Source of the DNA: Bacteroidales bacterium UBA1309
Lineage (GTDB): Bacteria > Bacteroidota > Bacteroidia > Bacteroidales > Dysgonomonadaceae
Assembly: GCA_002307185.1 (NCBI GenBank)
Contig: DBTT01000042.1
Coordinates: 24,640-88,639 of the forward strand
DNA: 64,000 nt
Direction: 5' to 3'
Position numbers and translations under genes: made by a program. The notes beneath the pieces were generated by a model. It had not been told where the DNA came from and made no database searches. It worked only from the letters and a program-made list of their open reading frames with translations. Positions 8,211 to 17,301 of this stretch are shown in pieces (positions within the stretch are counted from its first letter, which is position 1; each line of letters begins with the position of its first letter).

Positions 8211-8848
8211 AAGGCAAAACGTTGATGATAGGGTAGGGGTAACTGTTTTCCAATAGAAGAAACGATAATGGCTGCATCTTGTGCCTTGGCCTCTTTTTCC
8301 ACCAAATCGGCGATAATGGCTGCATTCTTGTCGTCCAAGTGGCTTATCGGCTCGTCGAACAATAAGAATTGGTATGGCTGGCATAACGACCGGATGATGG
8401 CCACACGCTGTTGCTGTCCCCAAGATAGTTTTGCGCAGGGTATATTTTTCTTGTCGCCAATTCCCAAAAGCTCGAGCATGCTTACTATTTCTTCGTGCGA
8501 CTTGTGACGAGTCAATTGATTTTTCAACTCAATATTCTCAAATGCGGTTAATTCGGGAAAAAGTCTCAATTCTTGAAAGAGAAGGCTGAGTTTGGTCTTT
8601 CTTATCTCGTCCCATTCTTTAAAAGGGATCTCGTTGACACTTCGCTCATCAAAATATATGTTGCCCAGGAAATCATTTCTGTAACCGTAGATAAAGCTGA
8701 AAAGAGAGCTTTTCCCGGTGCCAGATTCAGCTTCAATCAAGTAAGACTTTCCCTTTTCAAATGCCAGGTCTTTGTCCCAGACATCAGAATGTAATTCCAA
8801 GTCGAAAAAAACCCGTGGCCTGGAATTTGATAAAACGATCTTGTTCAT
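8207..8848 (-). CDS. ABC transporter ATP-binding protein (LolD/MacB-like)
   Basis: The 213-residue NBD has Walker A ESGTGKSS (41-48), Q-loop LLFQE (89-93), signature LSWGQQQ (141-147), Walker B FLLFDE (161-166) and D-loop SHLDD (169-173). The position that usually holds the switch histidine (VTHD in typical NBDs) reads IIVSSIG, so the H-loop histidine appears to be missing. It sits between a lipoprotein gene (2-bp gap) and its permease (4-bp overlap), which makes it the engine of that operon. Hydrolysis may be weak or regulated if the histidine is really absent. Confidence 0.88.
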   Translation of the reverse strand: MNKIVLSNSRPRVFFDLELHSDVWDKDLAFEKGKSYLIEAESGTGKSSLFSFIYGYRNDFLGNIYFDERSVNEIPFKEWDEIRKTKLSLLFQELRLFPELTAFENIELKNQLTRHKSHEEIVSMLELLGIGDKKNIPCAKLSWGQQQRVAIIRSLCQPYQFLLFDEPISHLDDKNAAIIADLVEKEAKAQDAAIIVSSIGKQLPLPYHQRFAL

Positions 8849-8850
8849 TC

Positions 8851-10530
8851 TTATAATCCTTGTTGTGCTCCAAGTTTAGTCAATACCGTGTCGAGGTATT
8901 TAAAGATGGAAGCCAAACTGTTGTCTTTTTTATTTGTAAAATTCACGGTCGCTTCGTTGGTGAGGTCGGGTTTCACATAGCCTTCCACAGTCTCAATCAA
9001 AGACAATCCATCTGTCACCAAATCTTTGTATTGTGCAGCTTGCGGCCCACCTTCTTGCGTGAAGTAGTCGAGAGCAAATTTTCTCAAAGGGCGGAAATCT
9101 CCATATAGATAGCAACTTTTGCCTTTCACCTTGTCGGCATAGGTGTTCTTCGGGTTTGTGTTTCCGAGGTTGGCAACAGTGGCCGCTTCGGTTGTGAAAT
9201 AGAAGGTATTGTTTTTTACGCCAAAGAATCCTTCAAGATCATCTTTTTTGACAGAGTATTGTGCTTTGCCTGTTTTCTTGATTATATCAGCCGATTGTTT
9301 TGCCAAAAGTGAATCAATGAATGTCCCAATTTTATTGTTTGGAGCCAATTCAGCTAAAAGTGAAAGCTTGAATTTGGGCTTTGCGGTGTTGTCTTGCAAA
9401 GTGAGCATTGCATCCATTTCGCTTAAATTTTTATCTTTAGGAATCAGAGTCAATTCGTTGAGCGAGAAAACAACATTTCCGTTTACAGATTCAATTAGCG
9501 ATTTAAGGTCAATACCGTTTTCTTTAGTCAGGGTTGCTATCGTCTTGGAAAGGCCTAATTGAGTCAAAAGATTATAATAGCCAGTCCCTTTTAGATTGGC
9601 GACAAACGAAAGAATGGGAGCTTGGGAAATGCATTGCAAATATTTTTCGGAAATTTCTCCTGTGGTTTGTTCCGCCATTTTTTTTGCTTTCGTTTCCACT
9701 TCTGGAGTTTCAAAGTAGTATTGCGTGTGGGTTTTGATTTTCCCGTTTTCGAAAGAAATAAATGAGCCGAAAGATATTCCCTTGAACTCCTCAGCGATTT
9801 TTTTGAACGCTTCAGCTACTTCTTGTGAAGTTTTATCGACACCTATAGTGTAAGGCGATTTATTCAAATTTTCGAATTTGGAGGATAGATCCGCATAAAG
9901 ACTGGAGGAATAATAGACGGAAATATCTTGCTGTTCTTTTGAGAATTTTTCAAAATTCTTGTCCGAAAGAATACTCTCTTTTTGATTTAACGTCAATAAT
10001 TTGATGGCGGACAATTGTGTGGTGTCTTGCCCTAAGCTTGTTTGCTGAACTAGTACTAACAGTTTCTCATCGTTCCATACCACATTGAATGTGGCGGTTT
10101 GCGGGAAAGAATACACTCCTTTCTCTAATTTTATAGACGATGCATCCACATTGAATTTTGTAAGCGATTCTCTTATCTTTTTAGCATCGTTCACCGGCAA
10201 CAAAAGGCCAAAATAAGAACCCTTGGTGAAGAAATAGGCATCCTTGTTTAACGTAACACCGAATGCGCTCGAGTTTTTCTCAAAATCTTCGATTAGTTTC
10301 ACTGCCGACTCGCTTTTCAACATCGCTTTTGCCATATTGATTCCACGTTTGACAGTTGCATTTTCGAAGATATTGTAATTCGATTTTTTTATGAGCGATT
10401 CCATGTTGATGTGGGTCACGGATTCCGCTCCCGCTGGAATTGATTCTGCTAAATTATCGGAAGACTTCCTGCAAGAAACCAATGTGCCAACGGCAAGAAT
10501 TGCAAGAATTGCAAATTTAAAAAATTTCAT
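8851..10530 (-). CDS. DUF4836 family lipoprotein
   Basis: The 559-residue precursor starts with a lipoprotein signal: a hydrophobic stretch (residues 5-17) then LVSC with the lipidated cysteine near residue 20. The rest is a soluble repeat-like alpha/beta protein (AESVTHINMESLIKK..., later FKLSLLAELAP) matching the Bacteroidetes DUF4836 family, whose function is not established. It is the first gene of an operon with the ABC ATPase and FtsX-like permease, with only 2 bp before the next gene. A -7-like element CAAAAGTA (minus strand TACTTTTG) lies at 10576-10583. It may act as the surface or periplasmic partner of the ABC complex. Confidence 0.75.
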   Translation of the reverse strand: MKFFKFAILAILAVGTLVSCRKSSDNLAESIPAGAESVTHINMESLIKKSNYNIFENATVKRGINMAKAMLKSESAVKLIEDFEKNSSAFGVTLNKDAYFFTKGSYFGLLLPVNDAKKIRESLTKFNVDASSIKLEKGVYSFPQTATFNVVWNDEKLLVLVQQTSLGQDTTQLSAIKLLTLNQKESILSDKNFEKFSKEQQDISVYYSSSLYADLSSKFENLNKSPYTIGVDKTSQEVAEAFKKIAEEFKGISFGSFISFENGKIKTHTQYYFETPEVETKAKKMAEQTTGEISEKYLQCISQAPILSFVANLKGTGYYNLLTQLGLSKTIATLTKENGIDLKSLIESVNGNVVFSLNELTLIPKDKNLSEMDAMLTLQDNTAKPKFKLSLLAELAPNNKIGTFIDSLLAKQSADIIKKTGKAQYSVKKDDLEGFFGVKNNTFYFTTEAATVANLGNTNPKNTYADKVKGKSCYLYGDFRPLRKFALDYFTQEGGPQAAQYKDLVTDGLSLIETVEGYVKPDLTNEATVNFTNKKDNSLASIFKYLDTVLTKLGAQQGL

Positions 10531-10640
10531 AGTAACAGCTTTTGTGGATCGTTATTAAGTTAATATGTTGAGAAGCAAAAGTAATGAAAAGTTTGACTGT
10601 TTACCCATTTTTTTTAATTTTTATTCTTGAGGGGATATAA

Positions 10641-10680
10641 GAAAAAAGGATGGTAATTATCGTTTTACCATCCTCTTTTC
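10641..10680 (-). terminator. Intrinsic terminator after the skp-like genes
   Basis: A 10-bp stem (10647-10656 with 10665-10674) is preceded by AAAAAA on the plus strand, giving a U-run for minus-strand transcripts, and followed by CTTTTCTT. It ends the porG-uppS-bamA-skp operon. Confidence 0.8.
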
Positions 10681-10698
10681 TTATCTATTTTATCCCGC

Positions 10699-11199
10699 TT
10701 ATTTTATTCCTAATTTGGTTTTTACGAGTGGGGTTACGTCCACAGCCTTTGTTCCTACGTATGGCAGGGCAGAAGCTTCAAGAATAAAAGAATAACCTTG
10801 CTCGTCTCCAACCGTTTTGATAGCTTGTTGCAATTTTTGTTGAACAGGGGCCAACAGCGTTTGGCGCAATTGCTGAAATTCAGCGTCGCTTGTTTGGCTA
10901 TAAGATTGATATCTTTCTTGCAATTGTTCCAATTGTTTTTGGCGATCTGCTGTAACTGCTGGTGTCGGGTCAATGGTTGAAGCTTTGAATTCTTCCACCT
11001 TTTTGTTGTATTCGGCTTCAATGGCAGTTAAGTCTTTCTTAATCTGTTCTTGTTTTGTAGCCAATTTAGCATCAGCATCTTTTACTTCTGGCATCAATGC
11101 AAATACCTGACTGGTGTTGATGTAAGCTAGTTTCAATTCTTGCGCAAATGCACCGATTGGGGCAATTGCAAATAATAGAATAACTAATTTTTTAAGCAT
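10699..11199 (-). CDS. OmpH/Skp family periplasmic chaperone (second copy)
   Basis: The product is 166 residues from MLKKLVILLF at 11199; the fifteen extra upstream codons are not signal-like. It has a signal peptide ending AFA-Q, the LAYINTSQVF strand, then a long coiled-coil (about residues 40-120, rich in K, E and Q), and a closing strand GYSFILEASA. Skp binds unfolded outer-membrane proteins in the periplasm and hands them to BamA, encoded two genes upstream. It is the last gene before the terminator and a paralogue of the neighbouring gene at 11256-11771. Confidence 0.9.
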   Translation of the reverse strand: MLKKLVILLFAIAPIGAFAQELKLAYINTSQVFALMPEVKDADAKLATKQEQIKKDLTAIEAEYNKKVEEFKASTIDPTPAVTADRQKQLEQLQERYQSYSQTSDAEFQQLRQTLLAPVQQKLQQAIKTVGDEQGYSFILEASALPYVGTKAVDVTPLVKTKLGIK

Positions 11200-11255
11200 A
11201 ATAATATTTGTTTTGTTTTTAAATTTCATATTTGAGCGCAGCAAAATTAATTTAA

Positions 11256-11771
11256 TTATTTGGAATATCCTAACTTAGTTAAAACTTCATTGCTGATGTC
11301 GATTGTTGGCGATGCAAAGATGACGCTTGATGCCGAAGCCCTATCCACGACCACCTGATATCCTCGTGCGGTAGCTATTTCTTTTACTGCCACGTAGATT
11401 TCATCTTGGATAGGTTTGATCAAGGCTTCGCGCTTCTTGAAAAGTTCGCCATCTGAACCAAAGTATTTCTTCTTTAAATCCTGCAAAGCTTTTTCTTTGG
11501 TTACAATTTCATTTTCACGCTTGGTTTTTTGTTCTGCCGACAAAAATACCGATTCGGACTGGTAAGACTTATACAATCTTTGCAGCTCTTGCTGGTACTT
11601 GTCAACTTCTGCTTGCCATTTCTTGGAAGTTAGCTCCAGTTGTTGGTTGGCCGTTTCATACGTACTTATATTTTTAAGGATATAGTCCATATCAATAAAA
11701 GCGAATCTCTGTGCATAACTACTGGCAGATAATGCGAGAAATAGTCCGAATAAAAAGATACTTTTTTTCAT
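11256..11771 (-). CDS. OmpH/Skp family periplasmic chaperone (first copy)
   Basis: The 171-residue protein has a signal peptide (cleavage after SSYA), the RFAFIDMDYIL strand, a coiled-coil from about residue 40 to 115, and the closing GYQVVVDRASAS. It is the same family as 10699-11199 but clearly diverged, as is usual for the tandem OmpH genes after bamA in Bacteroidetes. It is expected to chaperone beta-barrel proteins, including the giant SprA/Sov barrel encoded at 28.6-36.1 kb. Confidence 0.9.
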   Translation of the reverse strand: MKKSIFLFGLFLALSASSYAQRFAFIDMDYILKNISTYETANQQLELTSKKWQAEVDKYQQELQRLYKSYQSESVFLSAEQKTKRENEIVTKEKALQDLKKKYFGSDGELFKKREALIKPIQDEIYVAVKEIATARGYQVVVDRASASSVIFASPTIDISNEVLTKLGYSK

Positions 11772-11876
11772 AATTCACTTCAATTTAAAGTTTATGAATC
11801 TTAGATGGGGGTAATATCTTAATGTTTAATTTCAATCTGATTAAATATTGTTAAGGCTTCAGCTTACCTATATCGA

Positions 11877-14507
11877 TTAAAACTCTTGACCTATTATAAA
11901 GTTGAATTTACCACCTGCCGTTTGCATGGTCCCGTTGGAGGAAACTTTGTCAAAGCCATAGCCCCAGTCGATACCCATCAACCCGATCATTGGCAACATG
12001 ATGCGTACGCCAAATCCAGCCGAACGTTTCAGGCTAAATGGATTCGTGTCTTTCACGGAACTCCATGCATTACCGGCGTCGATAAACGACAATAGATAAA
12101 TCGTAGATGTTGGTTCGAGCATTACCGGATACCTTAGTTCAAGCCCCAATCGGGTGTAGGCACTAGCATTGGTGGCAATGGATCCGTTTTCGTATCCTCG
12201 AAGTCCTACTGTTTCAGTGGCATATGTACTCGAATATCCAGTCATACCGTCACCTCCCACGTAGAACGTTCCAAAAGGAGACTTTTTGTGTTCATTGTAG
12301 TATCCCAGCACTCCAAATTCGGCACGTGTCATCAACACGGGAGTTTTTTGTATGGAAGGGATCAAGGGGTGGAAAGTCTTGGATTTGAATTTCCATTTGT
12401 GATATTCTATCCATTCGTATTTCTTCGCTTTTTGATATCCGTCATCATCTGTTGTCATCGAAGCGTAGTCACGGCCGTCAAACCAAGAATACGGAGGAGT
12501 GAAGTCCAAGCTCAAAGAAAATTGAGATCCTTTACGTGTGTAAATTGGTTGGTCCATCGAGTTCCGGCTCAAGGTGAAATTCAAGCTCAAGCTGTTGCAG
12601 TTGCCATTGCGGACAATGAAATAGTCCCAATCTTTCATCGAATAGAGCTGATAGGATAATTCTCCTTGCAGTTGGAAATAGTCGTCCGGCCAATTCAAGC
12701 GCTTGCCATAAGCAATACTTCCCCCAAACATAAGGATATGTTTGCTTGTGTTATACAAGCTGGAACTAGTGGTGCTATAGTTGTCGTAATAATTACTATA
12801 TGTTGAAGTCGTGCTGTAATTATTATATTTATTGTAATAGCTTGACATGTCCGTCTGGTAGGAAAGATATGTTCCAACGGACAACATATTCGGACGTTTC
12901 CCTCCGAACCATGGATCCATAAAGGAAATCGAATAAGATTGGTAATATCGGCCGTTGGTTTGCCCGCTCAGGGTTAATGTTTGTCCGTCTCCTTGTGGAA
13001 TGATGCCTTTGTAGGAACTTGGGTTAAATAAATTTTTGATTGAGAAATTCGTAAATTTCAAGCTTACACGTCCGATGATACCTGTTTGTCCCCATCCTGC
13101 GGAAAGCTCCACTTGGTCATTTGCTTTCGACACAAGAGGATAGCCAATATCCACAGTTCCAGATTCCTGATCAGGGCTTACATCTGGTTTCAAGTTTTCT
13201 GGATCGAAATGCCCCATTTGTGCCACTTCACGAAGTGAACGCATCAACTCTTCACGGCTAAACAAAGCTCCTGGTTTGGTTCTCAACTCCCGACGGATCA
13301 CATCTTCGTACACTCGGTCATTACCCGAAATGGTAACCCTGTTGATTGTGGCTTGAACACCTTCTGTAACACGTATTTCCAAGTCCACAGAGTCATTTTC
13401 TATATTTGTTTCCACAGGTTCGGCAGAAGAGAATATATATCCTTGGTTGTAGTAGAATATGTTTCTAACAGCGTCTTCATCGTCCGACAGGCGTTTGCTC
13501 AGTTTTGTCTGGTTGTACACATCTCCAGCTTTCATGTCGAGGGCAGTCTGCAGGTCCTCAGAACTAAATTTAGTGTTTCCAACCCAAGTAATGCTACGGA
13601 TGACGTATTGTTTGCCTTCCTCTACCTTTATTTCAATATTGACTTTCTTGTCGCTGACATTATAAACTGTATCCCAGGCAATAACTGCATCGCGGTACCC
13701 TTTCTCATTGTATTTTGCCATCAGGTTCTTTTTGTCTTCGATGTAATTGTCTGGTATAAAGTTCGTAGAACGCAGGAAGTTGCGGATTTTGGCTCTCCAC
13801 GTGTGTTTGTGGCGTGTTTTTTTCATCGCTTGTTCCAAAGTTAGGGATGAAAGCTCTTTATTTCCGGTGATGATGATGTTGTTGACCTTTATTTTTTCCT
13901 TTTTATCAACTTTTATACTAAGATAAACTTCGTTCGGCTTTTCAGGATCACGTGTTTGCGTGATGTCCACAGTGGCCTTGTTGAATCCCTTGGAATTAAA
14001 ATAGGATTTGATAATTGTATTGGCACGGTCGATCATATTCAGGGTAACTTGGGTTCCCTTCACCATCGATATTTTTTTCTCAATATCTTCCCGCTCGCTT
14101 TTCTTCATCCCTTCATAATGTATGTCCGTAATTCTGGGATTGTCTTTCAGTCGAATTTCGAGCCATATCTTGTTGTTTTCAACCTTCACCGGAAAAATCG
14201 CAACATCAGCAAATAGCCCTTGCTTGATGAATTGCTTTACGGCGGTTGTAATTTCTTTTCCCGGAACTTCTATTGTGTCGCCAATGGCTAAACGCGAGAA
14301 ATTGATAATAACATAGTCTTCATAAGTTTTGTTAGTCAAGCCTGTTACCTTGATGTCAGCGATTACATACTTCTTCGGTGACGCATAAGAGAAGACTGGA
14401 AGTTCTTGCGAGGAAGATGTTTGGGTGGAATCTGTCTTCAATGATTGAGCATTAGCACTCAATGCCAGACACAATGTGAGTAGGATGAAAATACCTTTTT
14501 TAGCCAT
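11877..14507 (-). CDS. bamA: Outer membrane protein assembly factor BamA
   Basis: The 876-residue precursor has a signal peptide (MAKKGIFILLT... to SANA), a run of POTRA domains over about residues 45-420 (VTGLTNKTYEDYVI, IHYEGMKKSEREDI, IIITGNKELSSLTL, ITWVGNTKFSSEDL, VTISGNDRVYEDVI), and an Omp85 barrel ending in phenylalanine (FNFIIGQEF). The barrel contains the conserved GLRGY lid-loop motif. BamA folds beta-barrels into the outer membrane. It follows uppS by 63 bp and precedes two skp-like genes. A Tyr/Ser/Asn-rich insertion (STYSNYYDNYSTTSSS region) is probably a surface loop. Confidence 0.95.
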   Translation of the reverse strand: MAKKGIFILLTLCLALSANAQSLKTDSTQTSSSQELPVFSYASPKKYVIADIKVTGLTNKTYEDYVIINFSRLAIGDTIEVPGKEITTAVKQFIKQGLFADVAIFPVKVENNKIWLEIRLKDNPRITDIHYEGMKKSEREDIEKKISMVKGTQVTLNMIDRANTIIKSYFNSKGFNKATVDITQTRDPEKPNEVYLSIKVDKKEKIKVNNIIITGNKELSSLTLEQAMKKTRHKHTWRAKIRNFLRSTNFIPDNYIEDKKNLMAKYNEKGYRDAVIAWDTVYNVSDKKVNIEIKVEEGKQYVIRSITWVGNTKFSSEDLQTALDMKAGDVYNQTKLSKRLSDDEDAVRNIFYYNQGYIFSSAEPVETNIENDSVDLEIRVTEGVQATINRVTISGNDRVYEDVIRRELRTKPGALFSREELMRSLREVAQMGHFDPENLKPDVSPDQESGTVDIGYPLVSKANDQVELSAGWGQTGIIGRVSLKFTNFSIKNLFNPSSYKGIIPQGDGQTLTLSGQTNGRYYQSYSISFMDPWFGGKRPNMLSVGTYLSYQTDMSSYYNKYNNYSTTSTYSNYYDNYSTTSSSLYNTSKHILMFGGSIAYGKRLNWPDDYFQLQGELSYQLYSMKDWDYFIVRNGNCNSLSLNFTLSRNSMDQPIYTRKGSQFSLSLDFTPPYSWFDGRDYASMTTDDDGYQKAKKYEWIEYHKWKFKSKTFHPLIPSIQKTPVLMTRAEFGVLGYYNEHKKSPFGTFYVGGDGMTGYSSTYATETVGLRGYENGSIATNASAYTRLGLELRYPVMLEPTSTIYLLSFIDAGNAWSSVKDTNPFSLKRSAGFGVRIMLPMIGLMGIDWGYGFDKVSSNGTMQTAGGKFNFIIGQEF

Positions 14508-14570
14508 GTTGGTTTTTATAATTTAGCAAATTCGTCAAGAACCGCTATTTATCTCTGGTTTTTATTCTAA

Positions 14571-15326
14571 TTATTGGTGATTATTATCTCCGATTTGTTC
14601 ACTGATCTTACCGAATCTACGTTCACGACACTGATAATCAAGTATAGCCTTGTAGAATTCTTCTTCTCTGAATTCGGGCCAGAAAACATCCGTGAAATAG
14701 AGTTCCGAATAAGCCAACTGCCATAAAAGGAAATTGCTGATTCGGTATTCACCCCCGGTTCGGATCAGCAAGTCTGGATCGGGAATATGTTTTGTGGATA
14801 AATAATCAGAAATTGTTGATTCTCCAATGTTTTTTTTCTCCAATTTATGATTTTCGACATCCGACACGATCTCTTTGATAGCCAGACTCATTTCCCATCG
14901 TGCCGAATAGCTTACGGCAATAACCATGGTGAGTCCAGTGCAGGAAGCTGTGTCGGCGATACATTTCTTAAAAGCTTCCCGGGTGTCATCTGGCAAACGG
15001 TTAAGATCGCCAATGGATAGCAATCTGACATTATTTTTAATCATGCCGGGCGTTTCCTGAACAATAGCAAACACCATCAACGACATGAGTGTATCCACTT
15101 CTTCTTTTGGACGGTTCCAGTTTTCTGTTGAAAACGTATATAATGTAAGATAACCAATTTTCAGGTTATCGGCAGCTTCTATTACTTTTCGTACAGAGAC
15201 AATGCCCTCACGGTGTCCCACCGATCTTTCTTGTTGGTGTGCCTTGGCCCATCTGCCATTTCCATCCATAATGATAGCGACATGACGAGGAATTCTGCTT
15301 TTATCGATTTGTTCTATTAACGACAT
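14571..15326 (-). CDS. uppS: Isoprenyl transferase (undecaprenyl diphosphate synthase)
   Basis: The 251-residue protein has the cis-prenyltransferase signature MDGNGRWAK with catalytic D21, the TLYTFSTENWNRP motif, and the closing LLIRTGGEYRISNFLLWQ plus ELYF near residue 205. It makes the C55 lipid carrier for peptidoglycan and surface polysaccharides from isopentenyl and farnesyl diphosphate at the cytoplasmic face of the membrane. It lies between porG-like and bamA in an envelope operon. Confidence 0.95.
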   Translation of the reverse strand: MSLIEQIDKSRIPRHVAIIMDGNGRWAKAHQQERSVGHREGIVSVRKVIEAADNLKIGYLTLYTFSTENWNRPKEEVDTLMSLMVFAIVQETPGMIKNNVRLLSIGDLNRLPDDTREAFKKCIADTASCTGLTMVIAVSYSARWEMSLAIKEIVSDVENHKLEKKNIGESTISDYLSTKHIPDPDLLIRTGGEYRISNFLLWQLAYSELYFTDVFWPEFREEEFYKAILDYQCRERRFGKISEQIGDNNHQ

Positions 15327-15340
15327 GCTTCGATACTAAA

Positions 15341-16039
15341 TTATTTGTGACATGAGCGGTCGATGCGTATTCCAAAGTCCCACGTCAATGTTACCATTGT
15401 CATGGAATACCAATCCTTGTTTTTGAAAGTGCTGCTCTCGATACCATAGGGATTGTTCAGCGAAAATCCGTCTTTATTCATAACATCAAATGAATCTCCA
15501 AAAAGTTTTCTCATTGAAAATTCAAATCCCAAATTAAGCCTGTTCTTTAATTTGTATTTCATTCCCATTCCTAGAGGGATGTTCATACAAACATTCGCAT
15601 TACTCCCTGTTGCAAGTGTTGCCCCAAGTCCCGTGAAAATATATGGTGTTAAACGCCTTGTTCCCAAATAATTATATTTATCGCTATAACTGAAAAAATT
15701 AAATTCAATTTGTGCTCCCATTTCAACAAATGACCTGCTGAATGAAACTTGAGCTCCGTCTGGAAATGCATTGCCGCTGCTTTGTGTGTCGCCAGATACT
15801 TTTCCTAAAGCCAAATTTCCTTTCCAAGCCCAGCGAAAGTTGATATTTTTTCTGAAAATACCACCAATGGCCATTCCCGGGCTTTTAAATAAGGCTTCTT
15901 TATTAGCATCGCCCATATAGGAAGATGTTCCAATAAAACCTCCGGCCTCATATATATGTTCCTGAGCATTAGCACTTCCTGATAAAAGAAAACTTGCGAA
16001 AATAAGTATTAAAGCACTTGTCTGAAATTCTTTTTTCAT
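15341..16039 (-). CDS. porG: PorG-like outer membrane protein (DUF6089), type IX secretion
   Basis: The 232-residue precursor has a signal peptide ending ANA-Q and an eight-strand-barrel-like body (EAGGFIGTSSYMGD, TPYIFTGLGAT, LNLGFEFSMRKLFGD, MTLTWDFGIR). Family and position match the DUF6089/PorG proteins next to uppS-bamA in Bacteroidetes. In Porphyromonas gingivalis PorG is the outer-membrane anchor of the PorK/PorN ring of the type IX secretion system. It lies 14 bp before uppS. Assignment rests on synteny and fold pattern; the symbol would be wrong if this is a non-T9SS DUF6089 paralogue. Confidence 0.72.
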   Translation of the reverse strand: MKKEFQTSALILIFASFLLSGSANAQEHIYEAGGFIGTSSYMGDANKEALFKSPGMAIGGIFRKNINFRWAWKGNLALGKVSGDTQSSGNAFPDGAQVSFSRSFVEMGAQIEFNFFSYSDKYNYLGTRRLTPYIFTGLGATLATGSNANVCMNIPLGMGMKYKLKNRLNLGFEFSMRKLFGDSFDVMNKDGFSLNNPYGIESSTFKNKDWYSMTMVTLTWDFGIRIDRSCHK

Positions 16040-16203
16040 TATTCCGAATCAAAGTCATTTCTCCTTAAACGCTTTTTTTTCGCTAAAAGTATCTGATCTC
16101 CACTCATATTTGAGTAAGCACCCATTCAAAAACATTTTTTTTAATGAGTTTACAAAAATAGAAAGAAATTTGGGTGAATTGCATCAGACAATAATAATTA
16201 AAA

Positions 16204-17265
16204 TTAATTTGTGGATATTATGTTCTTTAAATGAATGATGGATGAGCTATTATCTTTCTCATTTCCCTTAATTTCACCGTGGATTACGGGTGCGGATGTG
16301 CCTTCGAAAAATTCTTTTTCGGTAATTTCTATGAATGCTTCGTCCCATAAACCCCCATCAATGAAGCTTTGGAGCAAATGACGTCCTCCCTCCACGAGCA
16401 GTGAGTTTATTTTACGAACCCGTAGGTCTCTCACTATTTTGGGTAACAAATCTTCCTCGAAACCAATTGGTATGTAGGTTGTTGATCCTGATTGTTGTTC
16501 AGAGGCAACGGCTTCGGTATATATTAATGTATTGGCTTGGTTGTTGGTGATATTGCTGTTTGGTGGGATTCGCCCGGAACGATCGATGACGATGCGGGTC
16601 GGATTTTTACCCGCCCAAAGCCGAGTGGTGAGGTAAGGATTGTCATTGATGGCGGTATTGGTCCCCACCATGATGGAAGACACTTCGGCTCGAAATTTAT
16701 GAACTAAAATTTTGTGAAAATCTGTTGAAATTATTGTCGGTTCGGATACTTGTCCAGGAATCCTTTTTTTATCGATAAAATTGTCTTTAGTCTGTGCCCA
16801 CTTCAAGTAGATGTAGGGTCGTTTGAGGGTTTGGTAAACAAAGAACTCCTTGTTCAACTCCTTGGCTTCTTTCTCCAGGATATTCACCACCACCTCTATT
16901 CCCGCAGCTTGAAGCAACCTGATCCCTCTTCCCGCCACTTGCGGATTGGGATCGATGACGGCAATAATCACACGTTTGATCTTTTCATGAATAATGCGGT
17001 TCGCACACGGTGGTGTTTTCCCAAAATGAGAACAAGGTTCCAGAGAAACATACATGTCTGACCCAGCTATTTGGCCTTTGTCTTTCACACTTTCGAAGGC
17101 ATTCACTTCGGCGTGAGGGCCGCCGTATTGCCGGTGGTAGCCTTCGCCAATGATTTCACCTTCCCTTACGATCACGGCTCCCACCATAGGGTTTGGCGAC
17201 ACATGCCCTTTGCCAAGCAAGGAGAGTTGCAGGCATCGGTGCATAAATTTTTCGTCGGTCGTCAT
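16204..17265 (-). CDS. ribD: Bifunctional riboflavin biosynthesis deaminase/reductase RibD
   Basis: The product is 353 residues from MTTDEKF at 17265, 36 bp from the divergent prmC start; the longer frame lacks family similarity. The N-terminal half is a CMP/dCMP-type deaminase with zinc ligands H51 (HAEV), C78 (PCSH) and C87 (TPPC). The C-terminal half is a reductase with VGTNTAINDNPYLTTR and LLVEGGRHLLQSF. It performs two successive steps from the GTP-derived pyrimidine toward lumazine. It shares strand with porG-uppS-bamA but is separated by 164 bp, which contains a possible -7 element (plus-strand CAAAAATA at 16153-16160) for the envelope operon. Confidence 0.95.
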   Translation of the reverse strand: MTTDEKFMHRCLQLSLLGKGHVSPNPMVGAVIVREGEIIGEGYHRQYGGPHAEVNAFESVKDKGQIAGSDMYVSLEPCSHFGKTPPCANRIIHEKIKRVIIAVIDPNPQVAGRGIRLLQAAGIEVVVNILEKEAKELNKEFFVYQTLKRPYIYLKWAQTKDNFIDKKRIPGQVSEPTIISTDFHKILVHKFRAEVSSIMVGTNTAINDNPYLTTRLWAGKNPTRIVIDRSGRIPPNSNITNNQANTLIYTEAVASEQQSGSTTYIPIGFEEDLLPKIVRDLRVRKINSLLVEGGRHLLQSFIDGGLWDEAFIEITEKEFFEGTSAPVIHGEIKGNEKDNSSSIIHLKNIISTN

Positions 17266-17301
17266 TTTTCTTTTATCTTTGTTGATATGTGTTTTTTGTC
17301 T

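Noticed and set aside
8211..8423. 71-codon N-terminal extension of the FtsX-like permease
   Set aside because: It is out-of-frame sequence of the ABC ATPase gene. The ATGA-coupled start at 8210 gives the normal family N-terminus.
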